This document shows, piece after piece, positions 27,773-37,258 of a stretch of 64,000 nucleotides of DNA. Under the pieces are notes generated by a model, which was not told the DNA's origin, did no database searches, and saw nothing but the letters and a program-made list of their open reading frames with translations. Each line of letters begins with the position of its first letter. Position 1 is the first letter of the stretch. Source of the DNA: Oceanobacillus massiliensis str. N'diop (GTDB lineage Bacteria > Bacillota > Bacilli > Bacillales > Amphibacillaceae). Position numbers and translations under genes: made by a program. The stretch is from NCBI RefSeq assembly GCF_000285495.1, contig NZ_HE610976.1, forward strand, positions 26,182-90,181, read 5' to 3'.

Positions 27773-28759
27773 ATGTCTGAAAAAATATATGATATTACTA
27801 TTATTGGTGCTGGTCCTACAGGATTATTCACTGCTTTTTATGGTGGAATGCGCCAGGCAAGTGTCAAAATTATTGAGAGCTTACCACATACAGGCGGACA
27901 ATTGACTGCCCTGTATCCGGAAAAATATATTTATGATGTCGCAGGATTTCCAAAGGTCCGGGCGCAAGAACTCGTGGACAGGCTCGAGGAACAGGCAAGT
28001 ATGTTCGATCCGGAAATTGTACTTGGACAGGCAGTGGACAAATTGGAACGCCTTGAAGATAATTCCTTTAAAATGACGTCCAGTACAGGAGAAGTTCATT
28101 ATACAAAAACCATCATCATTACTGCCGGAAACGGTGCATTCCAGCCACGCCGGCTTAATCTCGGTGAAAGTGAAAGCTTTGAGGGCAAAAATCTGCATTA
28201 TTATGTCAAAGACATGGACCAGTACAAAGACAAAAATGTCGTACTGCTAGGCGGCGGAGATTCTGCTGTTGACTGGGCTCTCATGCTGGAGAAGGTTGCA
28301 AAAAGTGTTAAACTCGTTCATCGCCGCGATCAATTCCGTGCCCATGAACATAGTGTGGAGCAATTAATGGCATCTTCTGTAGAGGTGCTGACACCATTTA
28401 CACCTTCAGACATTATCATTTCCGATAAAATTGACAAGATCATCCTCGATGAAGTAAAGGGTGAAAGAAAACTGGAACTTGAAGTAGATGATATTATCTG
28501 CAACTATGGCTTTATTTCAAGTCTTGGTCCAATCAAGGAATGGGGAATTGACATTGAAAAAAACAGCATCCTTGTCAACACAAAAATGGAAACAAATATC
28601 CCAGGAATATACGCAGCAGGTGATATTTGCACCTATGAAGGAAAAGTCAAATTGATTGTAACGGGCTTCGGCGAAGGTCCAACAGCCATTAATAATGCCA
28701 AAAATTATATCGATCCAAAAGCACGTATTCAGCCAAAGCATTCTACAGCCATGTTTTAA
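27773..28759 (+). CDS. yumC: Ferredoxin--NADP+ reductase, thioredoxin-reductase-like type
   Basis: 328-aa flavoprotein that moves electrons between NADPH and ferredoxin/flavodoxin. FAD motif [23 protein letters not shown] motif [15 protein letters not shown] and the C-terminal [17 protein letters not shown]. There is no CxxC between the domains, which distinguishes it from thioredoxin reductase. ATG 27773, divergent from the NADH dehydrogenase gene. Confidence 0.95.
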   Translation: MSEKIYDITIIGAGPTGLFTAFYGGMRQASVKIIESLPHTGGQLTALYPEKYIYDVAGFPKVRAQELVDRLEEQASMFDPEIVLGQAVDKLERLEDNSFKMTSSTGEVHYTKTIIITAGNGAFQPRRLNLGESESFEGKNLHYYVKDMDQYKDKNVVLLGGGDSAVDWALMLEKVAKSVKLVHRRDQFRAHEHSVEQLMASSVEVLTPFTPSDIIISDKIDKIILDEVKGERKLELEVDDIICNYGFISSLGPIKEWGIDIEKNSILVNTKMETNIPGIYAAGDICTYEGKVKLIVTGFGEGPTAINNAKNYIDPKARIQPKHSTAMF

Positions 28760-28777
28760 GGGCTACAAATTTACTGG

Positions 28778-28820
28778 AGACAGACCTTTCAGCAGCCTCG
28801 GGCACTGGGAGGTCTTTTTT
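28778..28820 (+). terminator. Terminator after yumC
   Basis: AGACCT / AGGTCT stem with a long GC-rich loop, then eight T. Confidence 0.75.
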
Positions 28821-29001
28821 TTATCAGCTGCAAGTTAAAAAGAAAGAAAGAAAGAAAGGAATGAAAAGAACGAAAATTTGATAGAAGCAATAGTGCTGCA
28901 GCCGTTCCGTTTTTAATTCTCAATTTCTTTGCTATAAGAGAAGGATCTTGGAAGAGAAACAGCGAATCTTTATATAATTCATACATTGAGTGATACATTG
29001 T

Positions 29002-29145
29002 TTAATCAGAAAGATTATTCCTTTCCTTTTTCCATTCGTTAAAAAGAATCGCTACTGAGCAGACTGCCTCCCGACCATCCCGCACGTAATCGTATAGAAG
29101 AAGATCTCCGCATCGCTTATGCAGGTTATCATGGAGAACGGTCAT
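29002..29145 (-). CDS. Possible small protein, unknown
   Basis: 47 aa from ATG 29145, which has AGGTGG seven bases upstream, an ideal site. The protein (HKRCGDLLLYDYVRDGRE... SVAILFNEWKKERN) has a balanced composition that looks translated. The frame runs back to 29289 without another SD. I do not recognise it; it may also be the end of a decayed gene. Confidence 0.4.
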   Translation of the reverse strand: MTVLHDNLHKRCGDLLLYDYVRDGREAVCSVAILFNEWKKERNNLSD

Positions 29146-29439
29146 TGCTTTACCACCTGAACTTCGTTGAACAGGATTATCATTTCTTTCATGATCTGCG
29201 CCTTCCATGGAAGAATGGCTATCACTTTCAGATCGATATTTTACTGTTGTCCCCAGCCTGAATTTCCTTGAATTCGGACAGTAAATCACTCAAGTGCGAC
29301 AGTGATCAAAGCCTCGAATGCGCAAACCACCTTCAAAACAGCACACTCCGCCGAGCACACCACACGCTCCGCACCCAGCCCGAGCTACTGCATTCGTTTC
29401 GACCCACACTGACCACGGGCTTGCTTCCATACTTCTCCA

Positions 29440-29478
29440 GCAAAAAACCGGAGCGTATTCGTTACACTCCGGTTTCTA
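29440..29478 (-). terminator. Terminator after yutM
   Basis: Stem AAACCGGAGTG / CGCTCCGGTTT (minus strand), then TTTGCTGG; immediately past the yutM stop. Confidence 0.82.
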
Positions 29479-29835
29479 TTAACAATCCCCTGGTGCGCCT
29501 ACGTTTGTAGCCGTACGGAAGGATGATCCACAACCACATGATACGATAGCATTCGGGTTATCAATACTGAATCCCCCGCCCATCATGTTTTGCTTAAAAT
29601 CAATTGTCGTTCCTTCTATGATCGGGATATCCTGGTTGAAAAGTACAACTGGTATTCCGTTTATTTCAGACGTTACATCCAGTTCATCGTTTATATCGTA
29701 ATCAAAGCCCATTGAATAGGATAATCCGCTGCAGCCGCCGCCTTTGATACCAAAGCGAAAATGCACATTTTCTGATTCTTCCTTCATCATCTCTTTGATT
29801 TGGGTGCTGGCATTATCCGTAATATTAATGACCAT
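29479..29835 (-). CDS. yutM: HesB/IscA-type iron-sulfur carrier (YutM, SufA-like)
   Basis: 118-aa A-type carrier that passes Fe-S clusters to target enzymes. The three ligand cysteines are Cys35 (GGGCSGLSY) and Cys100/Cys102 (VSCGCGSSF). GGAGGAGG precedes the ATG. Works with the Suf machinery encoded at 49-54 kb and probably with YutI nearby. Confidence 0.95.
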   Translation of the reverse strand: MVINITDNASTQIKEMMKEESENVHFRFGIKGGGCSGLSYSMGFDYDINDELDVTSEINGIPVVLFNQDIPIIEGTTIDFKQNMMGGGFSIDNPNAIVSCGCGSSFRTATNVGAPGDC

Positions 29836-29889
29836 TATGACGGACCTCCTCCTTTTATTACTACTCTAAGTATACAAATAGAAATCGTG

Positions 29890-30753
29890 TTATTCAACTA
29901 TTTGATATTGGTAGACTCCCTCTGCAATCACATCTGCTCCACCAGTCATCCAGACATCCCCTTTTTCATCCCATTTAATGGTTAGATCTCCGCCGGCAAG
30001 ATGGACAATCACATCCTCATCTCGGTTCACTTGTTGATTTAAAATGGCAGCGACAACAGATGCGCATGCACCTGTACCGCATGCCTGTGTTATACCGGAT
30101 CCACGTTCCCATACGGCGAAATTTATTTCATTGGCTGACACCACTTCGATAAACTCAACATTGACTCCTTCCGGGAATCGCATATCCTTTTCAATTACAG
30201 GTCCCAGTTCATGCAATGGTGCATCATGAATATTATCCACAAAGAATACTGCATGAGGATTTCCCATAGACACAGCTGTCACTTCCAGCTTCTTGCCGTT
30301 CACGATAAATGGTTCAGATACCACCTGTGAATCATCATTACCCATCATCGGAATGTCCATACGGCGCAGCAGCGGTGCTCCCATATTGATTGTTATTTCC
30401 TGAACCTGACCATCTGCAAGCAGAACTTCCGACTCCACAATATTTGCTTTTGTTTCAATCGTGAATTTTTCTTTTGAAATGATACCATGTTCATAAGCGT
30501 ATTTTGCGGTACAGCGTAACCCATTGCCGCAGCTTTTGCCTTCAGAGCCATCCTTATTGAATATCCTCATACCAAGATCTGCATGTTCACTGGGATGAAT
30601 CAATATCATGCCATCTGATCCGATTCCTGTATTTACGTTTGACACCTTCTCTGCAATATTTGATAGCAGATTTTCATCCAATTGATGCTGAAATAAATCA
30701 ATATATATATAATTATTACCAAGTCCATGCATTTTGATAAAAGGTATTTCCAT
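29890..30753 (-). CDS. dapF: Diaminopimelate epimerase
   Basis: 287 aa; converts LL- to meso-diaminopimelate for lysine and peptidoglycan. The two catalytic cysteines are Cys75 (KSCGNGLRC) and Cys225 (QACGTGAC). The start is ATG 30753; ATG 30759 would sit directly on the AGCAGGGA site. Located between yuzD and yutM as in B. subtilis, where it is yutL. Confidence 0.97.
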   Translation of the reverse strand: MEIPFIKMHGLGNNYIYIDLFQHQLDENLLSNIAEKVSNVNTGIGSDGMILIHPSEHADLGMRIFNKDGSEGKSCGNGLRCTAKYAYEHGIISKEKFTIETKANIVESEVLLADGQVQEITINMGAPLLRRMDIPMMGNDDSQVVSEPFIVNGKKLEVTAVSMGNPHAVFFVDNIHDAPLHELGPVIEKDMRFPEGVNVEFIEVVSANEINFAVWERGSGITQACGTGACASVVAAILNQQVNRDEDVIVHLAGGDLTIKWDEKGDVWMTGGADVIAEGVYQYQIVE

Positions 30754-30772
30754 TATCATTCCCTGCTTTCTT

Positions 30773-31102
30773 TTATACCTGTAGTCGGATGCCGTGTTTA
30801 TCCAAGGATTTATAGATTGTCTTCAATTGAGGTATCCCTTCTGCGACCATTTCATCGTTGACAAAAACAATCGGGTAGAATAGATCCTCTTCCACTATCT
30901 GTTCGACGAATTGTTTGTGTTTTTCCTCATCGGGAGGCTGATTGATATCAATATATTCATATGTAATTGCATCATCAATATACTTTCTCCCAATTGCAGC
31001 CTGCAGCCATTCGTATGTATCCTTCGACCCGGGAGCTCCAACACAGCTGGCGCAAATCTGCTCTGCCCCATAGACAGTTATCATCACTTTTTCATTATCC
31101 AC
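30773..31102 (-). CDS. yuzD: YuzD-family thioredoxin-like protein (DUF1462)
   Basis: 109 aa with thioredoxin-like features: an N-terminal beta strand, AEQICASCVGAP (CxxC), and YPIVFVNDEMVAEG with a cis-Pro-like position. Role unknown; its place beside Fe-S carriers YutM and YutI hints at redox or Fe-S work. GGGGGTCAG lies upstream of the ATG. Divergent from yutI. Confidence 0.88.
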   Translation of the reverse strand: MDNEKVMITVYGAEQICASCVGAPGSKDTYEWLQAAIGRKYIDDAITYEYIDINQPPDEEKHKQFVEQIVEEDLFYPIVFVNDEMVAEGIPQLKTIYKSLDKHGIRLQV

Positions 31103-31322
31103 TTTCTGACCCCCTTCTGTAAACCGGTGAATACCGCTTCATTCAATGGTTCGATTTTTCACTTAAACGGTCCTGCCTTCATTTTTTTGTGTAGTTTCTT
31201 TTATTTTACAAAATCTTTATATAAAGATAAAATATAAATGACCGTATATGAATAAATAATTTCAGATAGATTTTTAATCGAATTCAATTTATAATGAAAG
31301 TATGGAAAGGAGTAGGTGGATC

Positions 31323-31547
31323 ATGCAAGAGCAAGTACAGGAAGTATTGAATAAATTACGTCCATTCTTACTACGTGACGGTGGAGATGTGGAGTTAATC
31401 GATGTGGATGATGATGGTGTCGTTCTGCTTCGTCTCATGGGTGCATGCGGAAACTGCCCAAGTTCTACCATTACATTAAAAGCAGGAATCGAACGTGCCT
31501 TGATGGCAGAAGTTCCTGGAGTAAGAGAGATTGAACAGGTATTCTAA
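31323..31547 (+). CDS. yutI: NifU C-terminal-domain Fe-S scaffold (YutI, Nfu-like)
   Basis: 74 aa, a single NifU domain with the cluster-binding CxxC (Cys42/Cys45, [11 protein letters not shown]). Transfers Fe-S clusters from Suf to client proteins. ATG 31323, after AGGTGGATC, is preferred over the frame start at 31302. A TATAAT lies about 30 bp further upstream. Confidence 0.94.
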   Translation: MQEQVQEVLNKLRPFLLRDGGDVELIDVDDDGVVLLRLMGACGNCPSSTITLKAGIERALMAEVPGVREIEQVF

Positions 31548-31564
31548 AGAACTTTATATATCAG

Positions 31565-31596
31565 AAGGCAGACAAATGTTATTGTCTGCCTTTTTT
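31565..31596. terminator. Bidirectional terminator between yutI and the dehydrogenase gene
   Basis: Stem AAGGCAGACAA / TTGTCTGCCTT, then TTTT, between convergent genes. Confidence 0.92.
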
Positions 31597-31602
31597 AATG
31601 GG

Positions 31603-32568
31603 CTATTTTACAGGTGTCTTCGCTCCATTTCCGCTGATAACACCATTTATATTTTCCAAGCAAAGCTTAATCATGGTTGTACGGGTGTCGACGCTTGCAG
31701 ATCCAATATGCGGTAAACAGACAACGTTCTGAAGACCAACAAGAGGATTTTCTGAGCCAGCGGGTTCTTCACGGAACACATCAAGACCTGCCCCTTTAAT
31801 TTCGCCACTTTTCAATGCCTCTAGCAATGCTGCTTCATCTACGACTGCTCCGCGTGATATATTAATAAAAATTGCACTTGATTTCATCATTTCAAAAGCC
31901 TTTTTATTAAAAATATTTGCTGTCTCTTCGGTTAATGGAACAACAGAAACAATAAAATCAGATTCTGTCAGCAGATCTTCAAAGCTAGAATAAACTGCCC
32001 CTAAATTCTTTTCCGCTTCCATCTTCCGTGAGCGGTTGTGATACCGAATGTTCATATTGAATCCCGCGGCCCGTCTGGCGATAGCTTCACCAATTCTTCC
32101 CATACCGAGAATTCCGATAGTCTGATGATGGATATCTGTGCCAGCAAGTAAATATGGTGCCCATTCTTTCCACTTATCTTTTTTTACAAACTCATTCGCC
32201 TCGACAATCCGTCTTGCTGTCGCCATTAAGAGTGCAAATCCAAGATCTGCGGTCGTCTCTGACAGCACGTCTGGGGTATTTGTAATAACAACCCCATGTT
32301 TATCGGCAGCAGACAAGTCAATATTGTCATACCCCACCGCCAAATTGGCGACAACCTTTAAATTGGCGGCATTTGTCAAAAGATCTTCATCAATCTGATC
32401 ACTAAGCACTGTCAATAAACCATCAACAGATTCAGCCTCTTTTAATAAAATTCCTCTCGGTACCCTTTCATCCTCTTTCTCCCACATCTTGATTGAAAAT
32501 TGATTTTCATACTTCGACAGCAAATCTTCCGGTACTTTCCTCGTAATATAAATGGCTGGTTTTCCCAT
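31603..32568 (-). CDS. D-isomer-specific 2-hydroxyacid dehydrogenase (glyoxylate/hydroxypyruvate reductase type)
   Basis: 321 aa. NAD(P)-binding Rossmann motif GILGMGRIGEAIARR, and the catalytic Arg-Glu-His set in FINISRGAVVDE, GLDVFREEP and LPHIGSAS. The overall resemblance is to the GyaR/YtoP-like glyoxylate reductase branch; the substrate cannot be fixed from sequence. ATG 32568 behind AGAGGCGATT. Lies between yutI and yutH. Confidence 0.9.
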   Translation of the reverse strand: MGKPAIYITRKVPEDLLSKYENQFSIKMWEKEDERVPRGILLKEAESVDGLLTVLSDQIDEDLLTNAANLKVVANLAVGYDNIDLSAADKHGVVITNTPDVLSETTADLGFALLMATARRIVEANEFVKKDKWKEWAPYLLAGTDIHHQTIGILGMGRIGEAIARRAAGFNMNIRYHNRSRKMEAEKNLGAVYSSFEDLLTESDFIVSVVPLTEETANIFNKKAFEMMKSSAIFINISRGAVVDEAALLEALKSGEIKGAGLDVFREEPAGSENPLVGLQNVVCLPHIGSASVDTRTTMIKLCLENINGVISGNGAKTPVK

Positions 32569-32591
32569 ATAATCGCCTCTTTTGACATCTT

Positions 32592-33554
32592 TTACAACCA
32601 GTTTACCACAGGAATCCCCCAGCGCGCAGTATCGACCCCTGAAAATTTATAAAAATCACGCAATTGCTTCTGATAGTCTGTCTGAATCTCAATCATTTGC
32701 TGCAATTCAGTTTCATTTGGCGAGTCAAATCCACGCTCAATAAAGTCAAAGATGTGAATTGGAAATAGTAACCGGGCGTATAGGAGGCGCCATCCGAATA
32801 CTGAAAGTGGTGAGATGGTCTGATAATCATTCAGAAATCGGATAATCTTTTCATGGCGGTCATTTTTCAGGAAAACGGAACGTATATATTCAGCAATGTC
32901 TCTTGAAGGATGATCATACATCAGCTGATCTGCCCAAATAATCGTTTGATTGGCATTCCCATCATACCGGATAAAAGTCGTTGTTCCTTGATCCGACTGG
33001 AGGATACGCTGCTCCCGCTCACTTTCCTGAAGGTATTGGATAGCATTTTCGCTGATTCCGATCAAATATGGAAGGAAATCCATCAGCAGCCTATAATATT
33101 CTGATGGCGTTTCCCAAGCATTGCTTTCTATTCTACCTTCAAACGCGGTTATTTTTTCAATCCACAATTCTTTCCACTGTCCATAACTGGAAATTGATTT
33201 TGGCTCATAGTTAAAACTGGCACCAGTCTGATGTAATTCCGCTAACTGGATTCCTTTTGTTTTACCATTCTGTTTGGATAAATGCTGCACTTGCATGACC
33301 ATCCAGCTATTGTCCGCAAAATTTGTGAACCATTCCCCTGCCGCGTTTGGGATTGGTACTGCCAGCATTTCAAGATCATTTTCCTTTAGATAATAAGAAA
33401 GAGCTGCCTGCTCCAACAGTATCGTTTCCCTGTTCTCTCCTGAAATGGTAAAATAGATGCTATCCCCCTGTCTATATCCTTCCTTATCGCCTAAAAATAA
33501 TTTATCTTCCGTATGGATACGATAATGGATATTCAGCATCTCTCGTAAAGGCAA
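32592..33554 (-). CDS. yutH: Spore coat-associated protein YutH
   Basis: About 320 aa, CotS/YutH group: an aminoglycoside-phosphotransferase-like fold without a clear kinase catalytic loop. Sections such as ILLEQAALSYYLKEND, AELHQTGASF and WADQLMYDHPSRDIAEYIRS match the family layout. The best start is TTG 33554, seven bases after GGGGTG; GTG 33563 would overlap the SD. Related B. subtilis proteins are spore coat components. Confidence 0.85.
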   Translation of the reverse strand: MPLREMLNIHYRIHTEDKLFLGDKEGYRQGDSIYFTISGENRETILLEQAALSYYLKENDLEMLAVPIPNAAGEWFTNFADNSWMVMQVQHLSKQNGKTKGIQLAELHQTGASFNYEPKSISSYGQWKELWIEKITAFEGRIESNAWETPSEYYRLLMDFLPYLIGISENAIQYLQESEREQRILQSDQGTTTFIRYDGNANQTIIWADQLMYDHPSRDIAEYIRSVFLKNDRHEKIIRFLNDYQTISPLSVFGWRLLYARLLFPIHIFDFIERGFDSPNETELQQMIEIQTDYQKQLRDFYKFSGVDTARWGIPVVNWL

Positions 33555-33638
33555 AGCAATCACCCCTTTTTTCTTCTTTAATACATGTGTATGAATAGAT
33601 GAAAGATAATTTAACTAAAAAAACGAAAAGGTGATCTT

Positions 33639-34154
33639 ATGGAGAAATATACAAATAAAAGCGAACTAGAGGTTAAGGCAAGACAGTTACTCACGCAGCG
33701 TGGTGTAGAGCTCGATGATATTGCTGAACTGGTCTATTATTTGCAGTCACAGTACCATGAGAATTTGACGATGCATGAATGCCGTCATAACGTGGACCGT
33801 GTTCTGTCAAAACGGGAAGTGCAAAATGCAATCTTAACAGGAATTGAATTGGATGTTCTCGCTGAACAGAAAAAACTTGCTCAGCCATTGCAAAAAACAA
33901 TCGAGATTGATGAAGGCCTGTATGGTGTAGATGAGGTCATTGCCTTATCTATTGTGAATGTATATGGATCGATTGGCCTTACTAATTTTGGTTACATCGA
34001 TAAACAAAAACCGGGAATCCTGAAAAAATTAAATGACAAATCCAGTGGAGAAATTCATACTTTCCTGGACGATATTGTTGGTGCGATAGCCGCTGCGGCC
34101 TCCAGCAGATTGGCGCACAGCGATGCAGAAGACCTGGATGAAGTGGATGCATGA
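33639..34154 (+). CDS. yutG: YutG, phosphatidylglycerophosphatase A family
   Basis: 171 aa, related to PgpA in its helical core, with conserved acidic residues in DIAELVYYLQSQY and DDIVGAIAAAASS. Family members dephosphorylate phosphatidylglycerophosphate, but the long TM helices of E. coli PgpA are not obvious here, so activity is uncertain. AAAGGTGATCTT precedes ATG 33639. Confidence 0.85.
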   Translation: MEKYTNKSELEVKARQLLTQRGVELDDIAELVYYLQSQYHENLTMHECRHNVDRVLSKREVQNAILTGIELDVLAEQKKLAQPLQKTIEIDEGLYGVDEVIALSIVNVYGSIGLTNFGYIDKQKPGILKKLNDKSSGEIHTFLDDIVGAIAAAASSRLAHSDAEDLDEVDA

Positions 34155-34177
34155 CATTTATCATCAAGATGAAATCG

Positions 34178-34378
34178 TCATTTTATAGCTTTTTCCAACA
34201 CTAATATGAAATAAAAAACACACAGCACACTCCCAATGACTCCCCAAAACTGAATTTCATTATGAAGGATGTCATAAAGCTGCTGTGTGTTTTCTGTTAT
34301 TGACGCTGAGTATTTCCAACAAAGAAGCAAAGATAATCCTGCCCCTTTCGATAATTCTTTTACATGCTCCCGATCCAT
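34178..34378 (-). CDS. Small membrane protein downstream of yutF, unknown
   Basis: 66 aa with a C-terminal TM helix (about 43-62, WGVIGSVLCVFYFILVLE). The ATG overlaps the yutF end by 19 bp, so translation would be coupled. No strong SD before the ATG, but AAGGGGCAGG lies within the frame and could serve an internal TTG. Not recognised. Confidence 0.5.
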   Translation of the reverse strand: MDREHVKELSKGAGLSLLLCWKYSASITENTQQLYDILHNEIQFWGVIGSVLCVFYFILVLEKAIK

Positions 34379-35130
34379 TCTCTTAAATCATGAACATAAT
34401 GTGTTGGCGGTATGCTCAATCTTTCCAGTTCTTCAAATGGGGTGACACCGGTAAATACCATTAGAGTATCCATACCTGCATGAATACCTGCCGTTATATC
34501 CGTATGATAGTTATCTCCAACCATCAAGGTTTCTTCTTTTGCTAGCCCTAAAATGGCAAGTGCCTCCTCCATGATGATTGCCTCGGGTTTACCAATAAAA
34601 GTTGGTGACTGCCCTGTGCTTACAGTAACAACAGATGTCAATGCCCCATTTCCCGGGAGCAGTCCCCTTTCTGTCGGAATAGCTATATCACTGTTTGTGG
34701 AAATAAACCGTGCACCATTTCGCACTTCCAGACAGGCCTTTGTAAATTTTTCATACGTCACTTGCCGATCGATTCCCGTCACGACGAAATCGCACTCCGA
34801 TTCAGCAATTGTCATGCCGGCCGATTCCAGGGCCTGGACAAGCCCTTCTTCTCCAATAACAAAGCAGCGAGCATTTTCCTTTCTGGACCGGATATAGTTT
34901 GCCGTTGCCAGGCTCGTTGTCACCACTTGATCCGGCGATGCGGCAATTCCCATTGAATTTAATTTATTCGATACATCCTCCTGCGTCTTAGAGGAATTAT
35001 TCGTAACAAACAAATATGGGATGCCTTTACCGGAAAGCTCATCCACAAATTCTGCTGCCCCCTCAATTGATTCCGTACCACGATACATTGTCCCGTCCAA
35101 ATCAATTAAATAACCTTTATACTTCTTCAT
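34360..35130 (-). CDS. yutF: HAD-superfamily phosphatase (YutF, NagD-like)
   Basis: 256 aa. HAD motif I LIDLDGTMYRG near the N-terminus, motif II FVTNNSS, motif III Lys in GKPEAIIM, motif IV VGDNYHTDI. NagD-type nucleotide or p-nitrophenyl phosphate phosphatase; in vivo substrate unknown. ATG 35130 follows GAGGAGTGTCTTAC; the frame to 35151 lacks an SD. Confidence 0.93.
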   Translation of the reverse strand: MKKYKGYLIDLDGTMYRGTESIEGAAEFVDELSGKGIPYLFVTNNSSKTQEDVSNKLNSMGIAASPDQVVTTSLATANYIRSRKENARCFVIGEEGLVQALESAGMTIAESECDFVVTGIDRQVTYEKFTKACLEVRNGARFISTNSDIAIPTERGLLPGNGALTSVVTVSTGQSPTFIGKPEAIIMEEALAILGLAKEETLMVGDNYHTDITAGIHAGMDTLMVFTGVTPFEELERLSIPPTHYVHDLREWIGSM

Positions 35131-35229
35131 GTAAGACACTCCTCGAACCAAAAAGAAGATGATTTGCTCATCTTCCCGTGGAAATAGTTATTTTCAATCT
35201 TCTTTTTCACTAAACTTATATCATACCCT

Positions 35230-35670
35230 TCACTCATTAGAGAAGGCATTCACTACTTCAAGTTCGTTATCCAAGTATAGTCCAATATGGACACTGAAAC
35301 GGTCCAGAACATCCAAATGTTCATTCATCTTATCAAGCAATACAGCATGATCGACTTCTGTATAGTTATTGATCAGCATTTTTCGAAGCCCGATAAATGA
35401 TTTATATGCTGCTTCTTCTTCTTGCGGCAAGACTTTTTCATCAACAAGGATATCAATGATATCTTCAAAGCTGCCAGGGTCCCTCATGATAAATCCGTCT
35501 ATCATCATGTTACCGACATCCAGTGTGGATTCAATCAGGACATGAACCATTCGCTCCAGGCTTAGTTTATCCTTAAACTCCGTATATGATGATTCTTTTT
35601 TCACTTCATTCAATATTTTTTTCATAAAGGATAGCACTTGTTCAATCTTGCTGCGATCTACAAAATACAT
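35230..35670 (-). CDS. yutE: YutE, DUF86/HepT-like protein
   Basis: 146 aa all-helical protein of the HepT-like family. HepT toxins use an R-x4-6-H-x-Y RNase motif; here the aligned region reads LRKMLINNYTEV, with Arg96 and Tyr103 kept but Asn101 in place of His. No MntA-type nucleotidyltransferase partner is adjacent. It is thus more likely a housekeeping, non-toxic homologue. ATG 35670 after GGGGGTAATATGT. Confidence 0.85.
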   Translation of the reverse strand: MYFVDRSKIEQVLSFMKKILNEVKKESSYTEFKDKLSLERMVHVLIESTLDVGNMMIDGFIMRDPGSFEDIIDILVDEKVLPQEEEAAYKSFIGLRKMLINNYTEVDHAVLLDKMNEHLDVLDRFSVHIGLYLDNELEVVNAFSNE

Positions 35671-35782
35671 ACATATTACCCCCAATATCTGCCTATAATT
35701 TTATCATATCATAATCTTTATTGATTATAAGCTAAAACATGATATATTTAAAATTAACAATACGTTTAACGAGGGGTAGGAA

Positions 35783-37204
35783 ATGGAAGCTAGATTGATC
35801 ATAGACATGGATGCAACCAGTTTGGGAAATGCCATCCGAAATGGTGAACTGACGAGCGTGGATGTTGTTCATACATATATCGAACATATTATGAGAGTAA
35901 ATCCGGAGATTAATGGAATGGTCGAGGAACGCTTCGATAAAGCATTGGAAGAAGCGAAGGAACTCGATGCCATGCTTGAAAAAAATCAGATAAAAGGACC
36001 GTTGCACGGTGTGCCAATCAGTATGAAAGAATCTTTAAATGTATTAGGCATGAAAACGACTGGCGGGCTCGAGCATCGGCAGGACCTGATTTCCAAAGAA
36101 GATGCAGAGGTTGTCAGCCTGCTTAAAAATGCCGGCGCTATTATATTGGGTAAAACAAATACACCTGCTCTATGTTTTTGTCAGGAAACAGATAATAAAT
36201 TATACGGCAGAACAAATAACCCTTGGGATCTGGAGCGGACGGCCGGTGGCTCCAGTGGTGGTGAAGGTGCACTCCTGGCAGTCGGTGGAGCTGCTGCTGG
36301 CATTGGTTCTGATATTGGGGGATCTATCCGGTTTCCTTCTCATTTTAACGGGGTTATCGGATTCAGGCCGGGAATGTACAGTGTATCTTCTGCAGGCCAT
36401 TTTCCGCAAGCTGTCAATCCCCTGCAGAGCCGAATGCTTTCCATCGGACCAATGGGAAAATCGGTACAGGATATGAAATTAATATATGGTATTCTCTCAG
36501 GTAAATCCTTAAAATCCAAGCCCTTGCAGCAATTTAGAATCGAAATCCTGCCTGGAAATACCGATTATCCATTATCCGAGAAAACGAAGGAATTATTGAA
36601 TCAGTTGGAAACCTTTCTTGAAAAGACTTATTCAACAAAGCGTGCTATTCCTCCTTATTTCAAAAACAGTTCTTTAATCTGGCAGGAAATCTTGTCCGTT
36701 GAAGGTAGCGAGCTAATTGAAAAAGAGGCATACAACAATGATCGATCGAATGTTTACACTTCTTTCTTCAAGGAAAAATTAACCCAGCGGACCAAGGTAC
36801 ATCCATACCTTTCATGGGCTATCATCGGCGCAAAGATGTTCCGCCCCTCCAAAAAGCGGATCCGTGAAATTGAAGCAACATTGGAGCAGGGCGATGAATT
36901 ATTGGCAGGCTACTTGAAAAATCGTTTGCTGATTTTTCCTGTCTACCATTCAGGTGCATCACTTCACGGTCAGGTATTTAAGGAAATCTTTTCGGTTCGA
37001 AAAACGTTTCTGCAGTTCATGCCATATGCAGCATATGCCAACGTATGGGGACTTCCAGCATTAACTGTTCCTATAGGACTAGATGAGAATAATATGCCAA
37101 TCAGTGTTCAAATCATGAGCGCAAATGGCAATGAGGATGCCTTATTCCGTCTGGGCAAGCTGCTCGAGAAAAAATACAGAGGCTATGTACGCTGTGAAAA
37201 GTAA
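35783..37204 (+). CDS. Amidase-signature family protein
   Basis: 473 aa. The Ser-cisSer-Lys triad is present: Lys in VPISMKES, first Ser in GGSSGGEGA and nucleophile Ser in GSDIGGSIRFP. Related to GatA and to general acylamidases; a monocistronic gene without gatB/gatC beside it, so probably a catabolic amidase. GAGGGGTAGGAA precedes the ATG. It interrupts the yutE-yutD order known from B. subtilis. Confidence 0.92.
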   Translation: MEARLIIDMDATSLGNAIRNGELTSVDVVHTYIEHIMRVNPEINGMVEERFDKALEEAKELDAMLEKNQIKGPLHGVPISMKESLNVLGMKTTGGLEHRQDLISKEDAEVVSLLKNAGAIILGKTNTPALCFCQETDNKLYGRTNNPWDLERTAGGSSGGEGALLAVGGAAAGIGSDIGGSIRFPSHFNGVIGFRPGMYSVSSAGHFPQAVNPLQSRMLSIGPMGKSVQDMKLIYGILSGKSLKSKPLQQFRIEILPGNTDYPLSEKTKELLNQLETFLEKTYSTKRAIPPYFKNSSLIWQEILSVEGSELIEKEAYNNDRSNVYTSFFKEKLTQRTKVHPYLSWAIIGAKMFRPSKKRIREIEATLEQGDELLAGYLKNRLLIFPVYHSGASLHGQVFKEIFSVRKTFLQFMPYAAYANVWGLPALTVPIGLDENNMPISVQIMSANGNEDALFRLGKLLEKKYRGYVRCEK

Positions 37205-37221
37205 CTTATAAATAACAATCA

Positions 37222-37258
37222 GAAAAAGCAGCCTTTCCATTGGATTGGCTGCTTTTTT
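37222..37258 (+). terminator. Terminator after amidase gene
   Basis: Stem AAAAAGCAGCC / GGCTGCTTTTTT with an imperfect middle. Confidence 0.9.

Larger units (their letters stand above)
28760..29478. other. Long spacer between yumC and yutM
   Basis: About 720 bp. It contains the yumC terminator, a (GAAA)4 microsatellite near 28840-28860, a possible 47-codon gene (29002-29145, minus), a C/A-rich stretch at 29290-29440 where G is scarce on the plus strand, and the yutM terminator at its end. No RNA gene recognised. Confidence 0.55.

Noticed and set aside
28789-28998. 69-aa minus-strand ORF rich in Phe/Ser
   Set aside because: Produced by the GAAA microsatellite and the yumC terminator region.
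35230-35670. Active HepT/MntA type VII toxin-antitoxin
   Set aside because: The catalytic His is replaced and no nucleotidyltransferase gene is adjacent.
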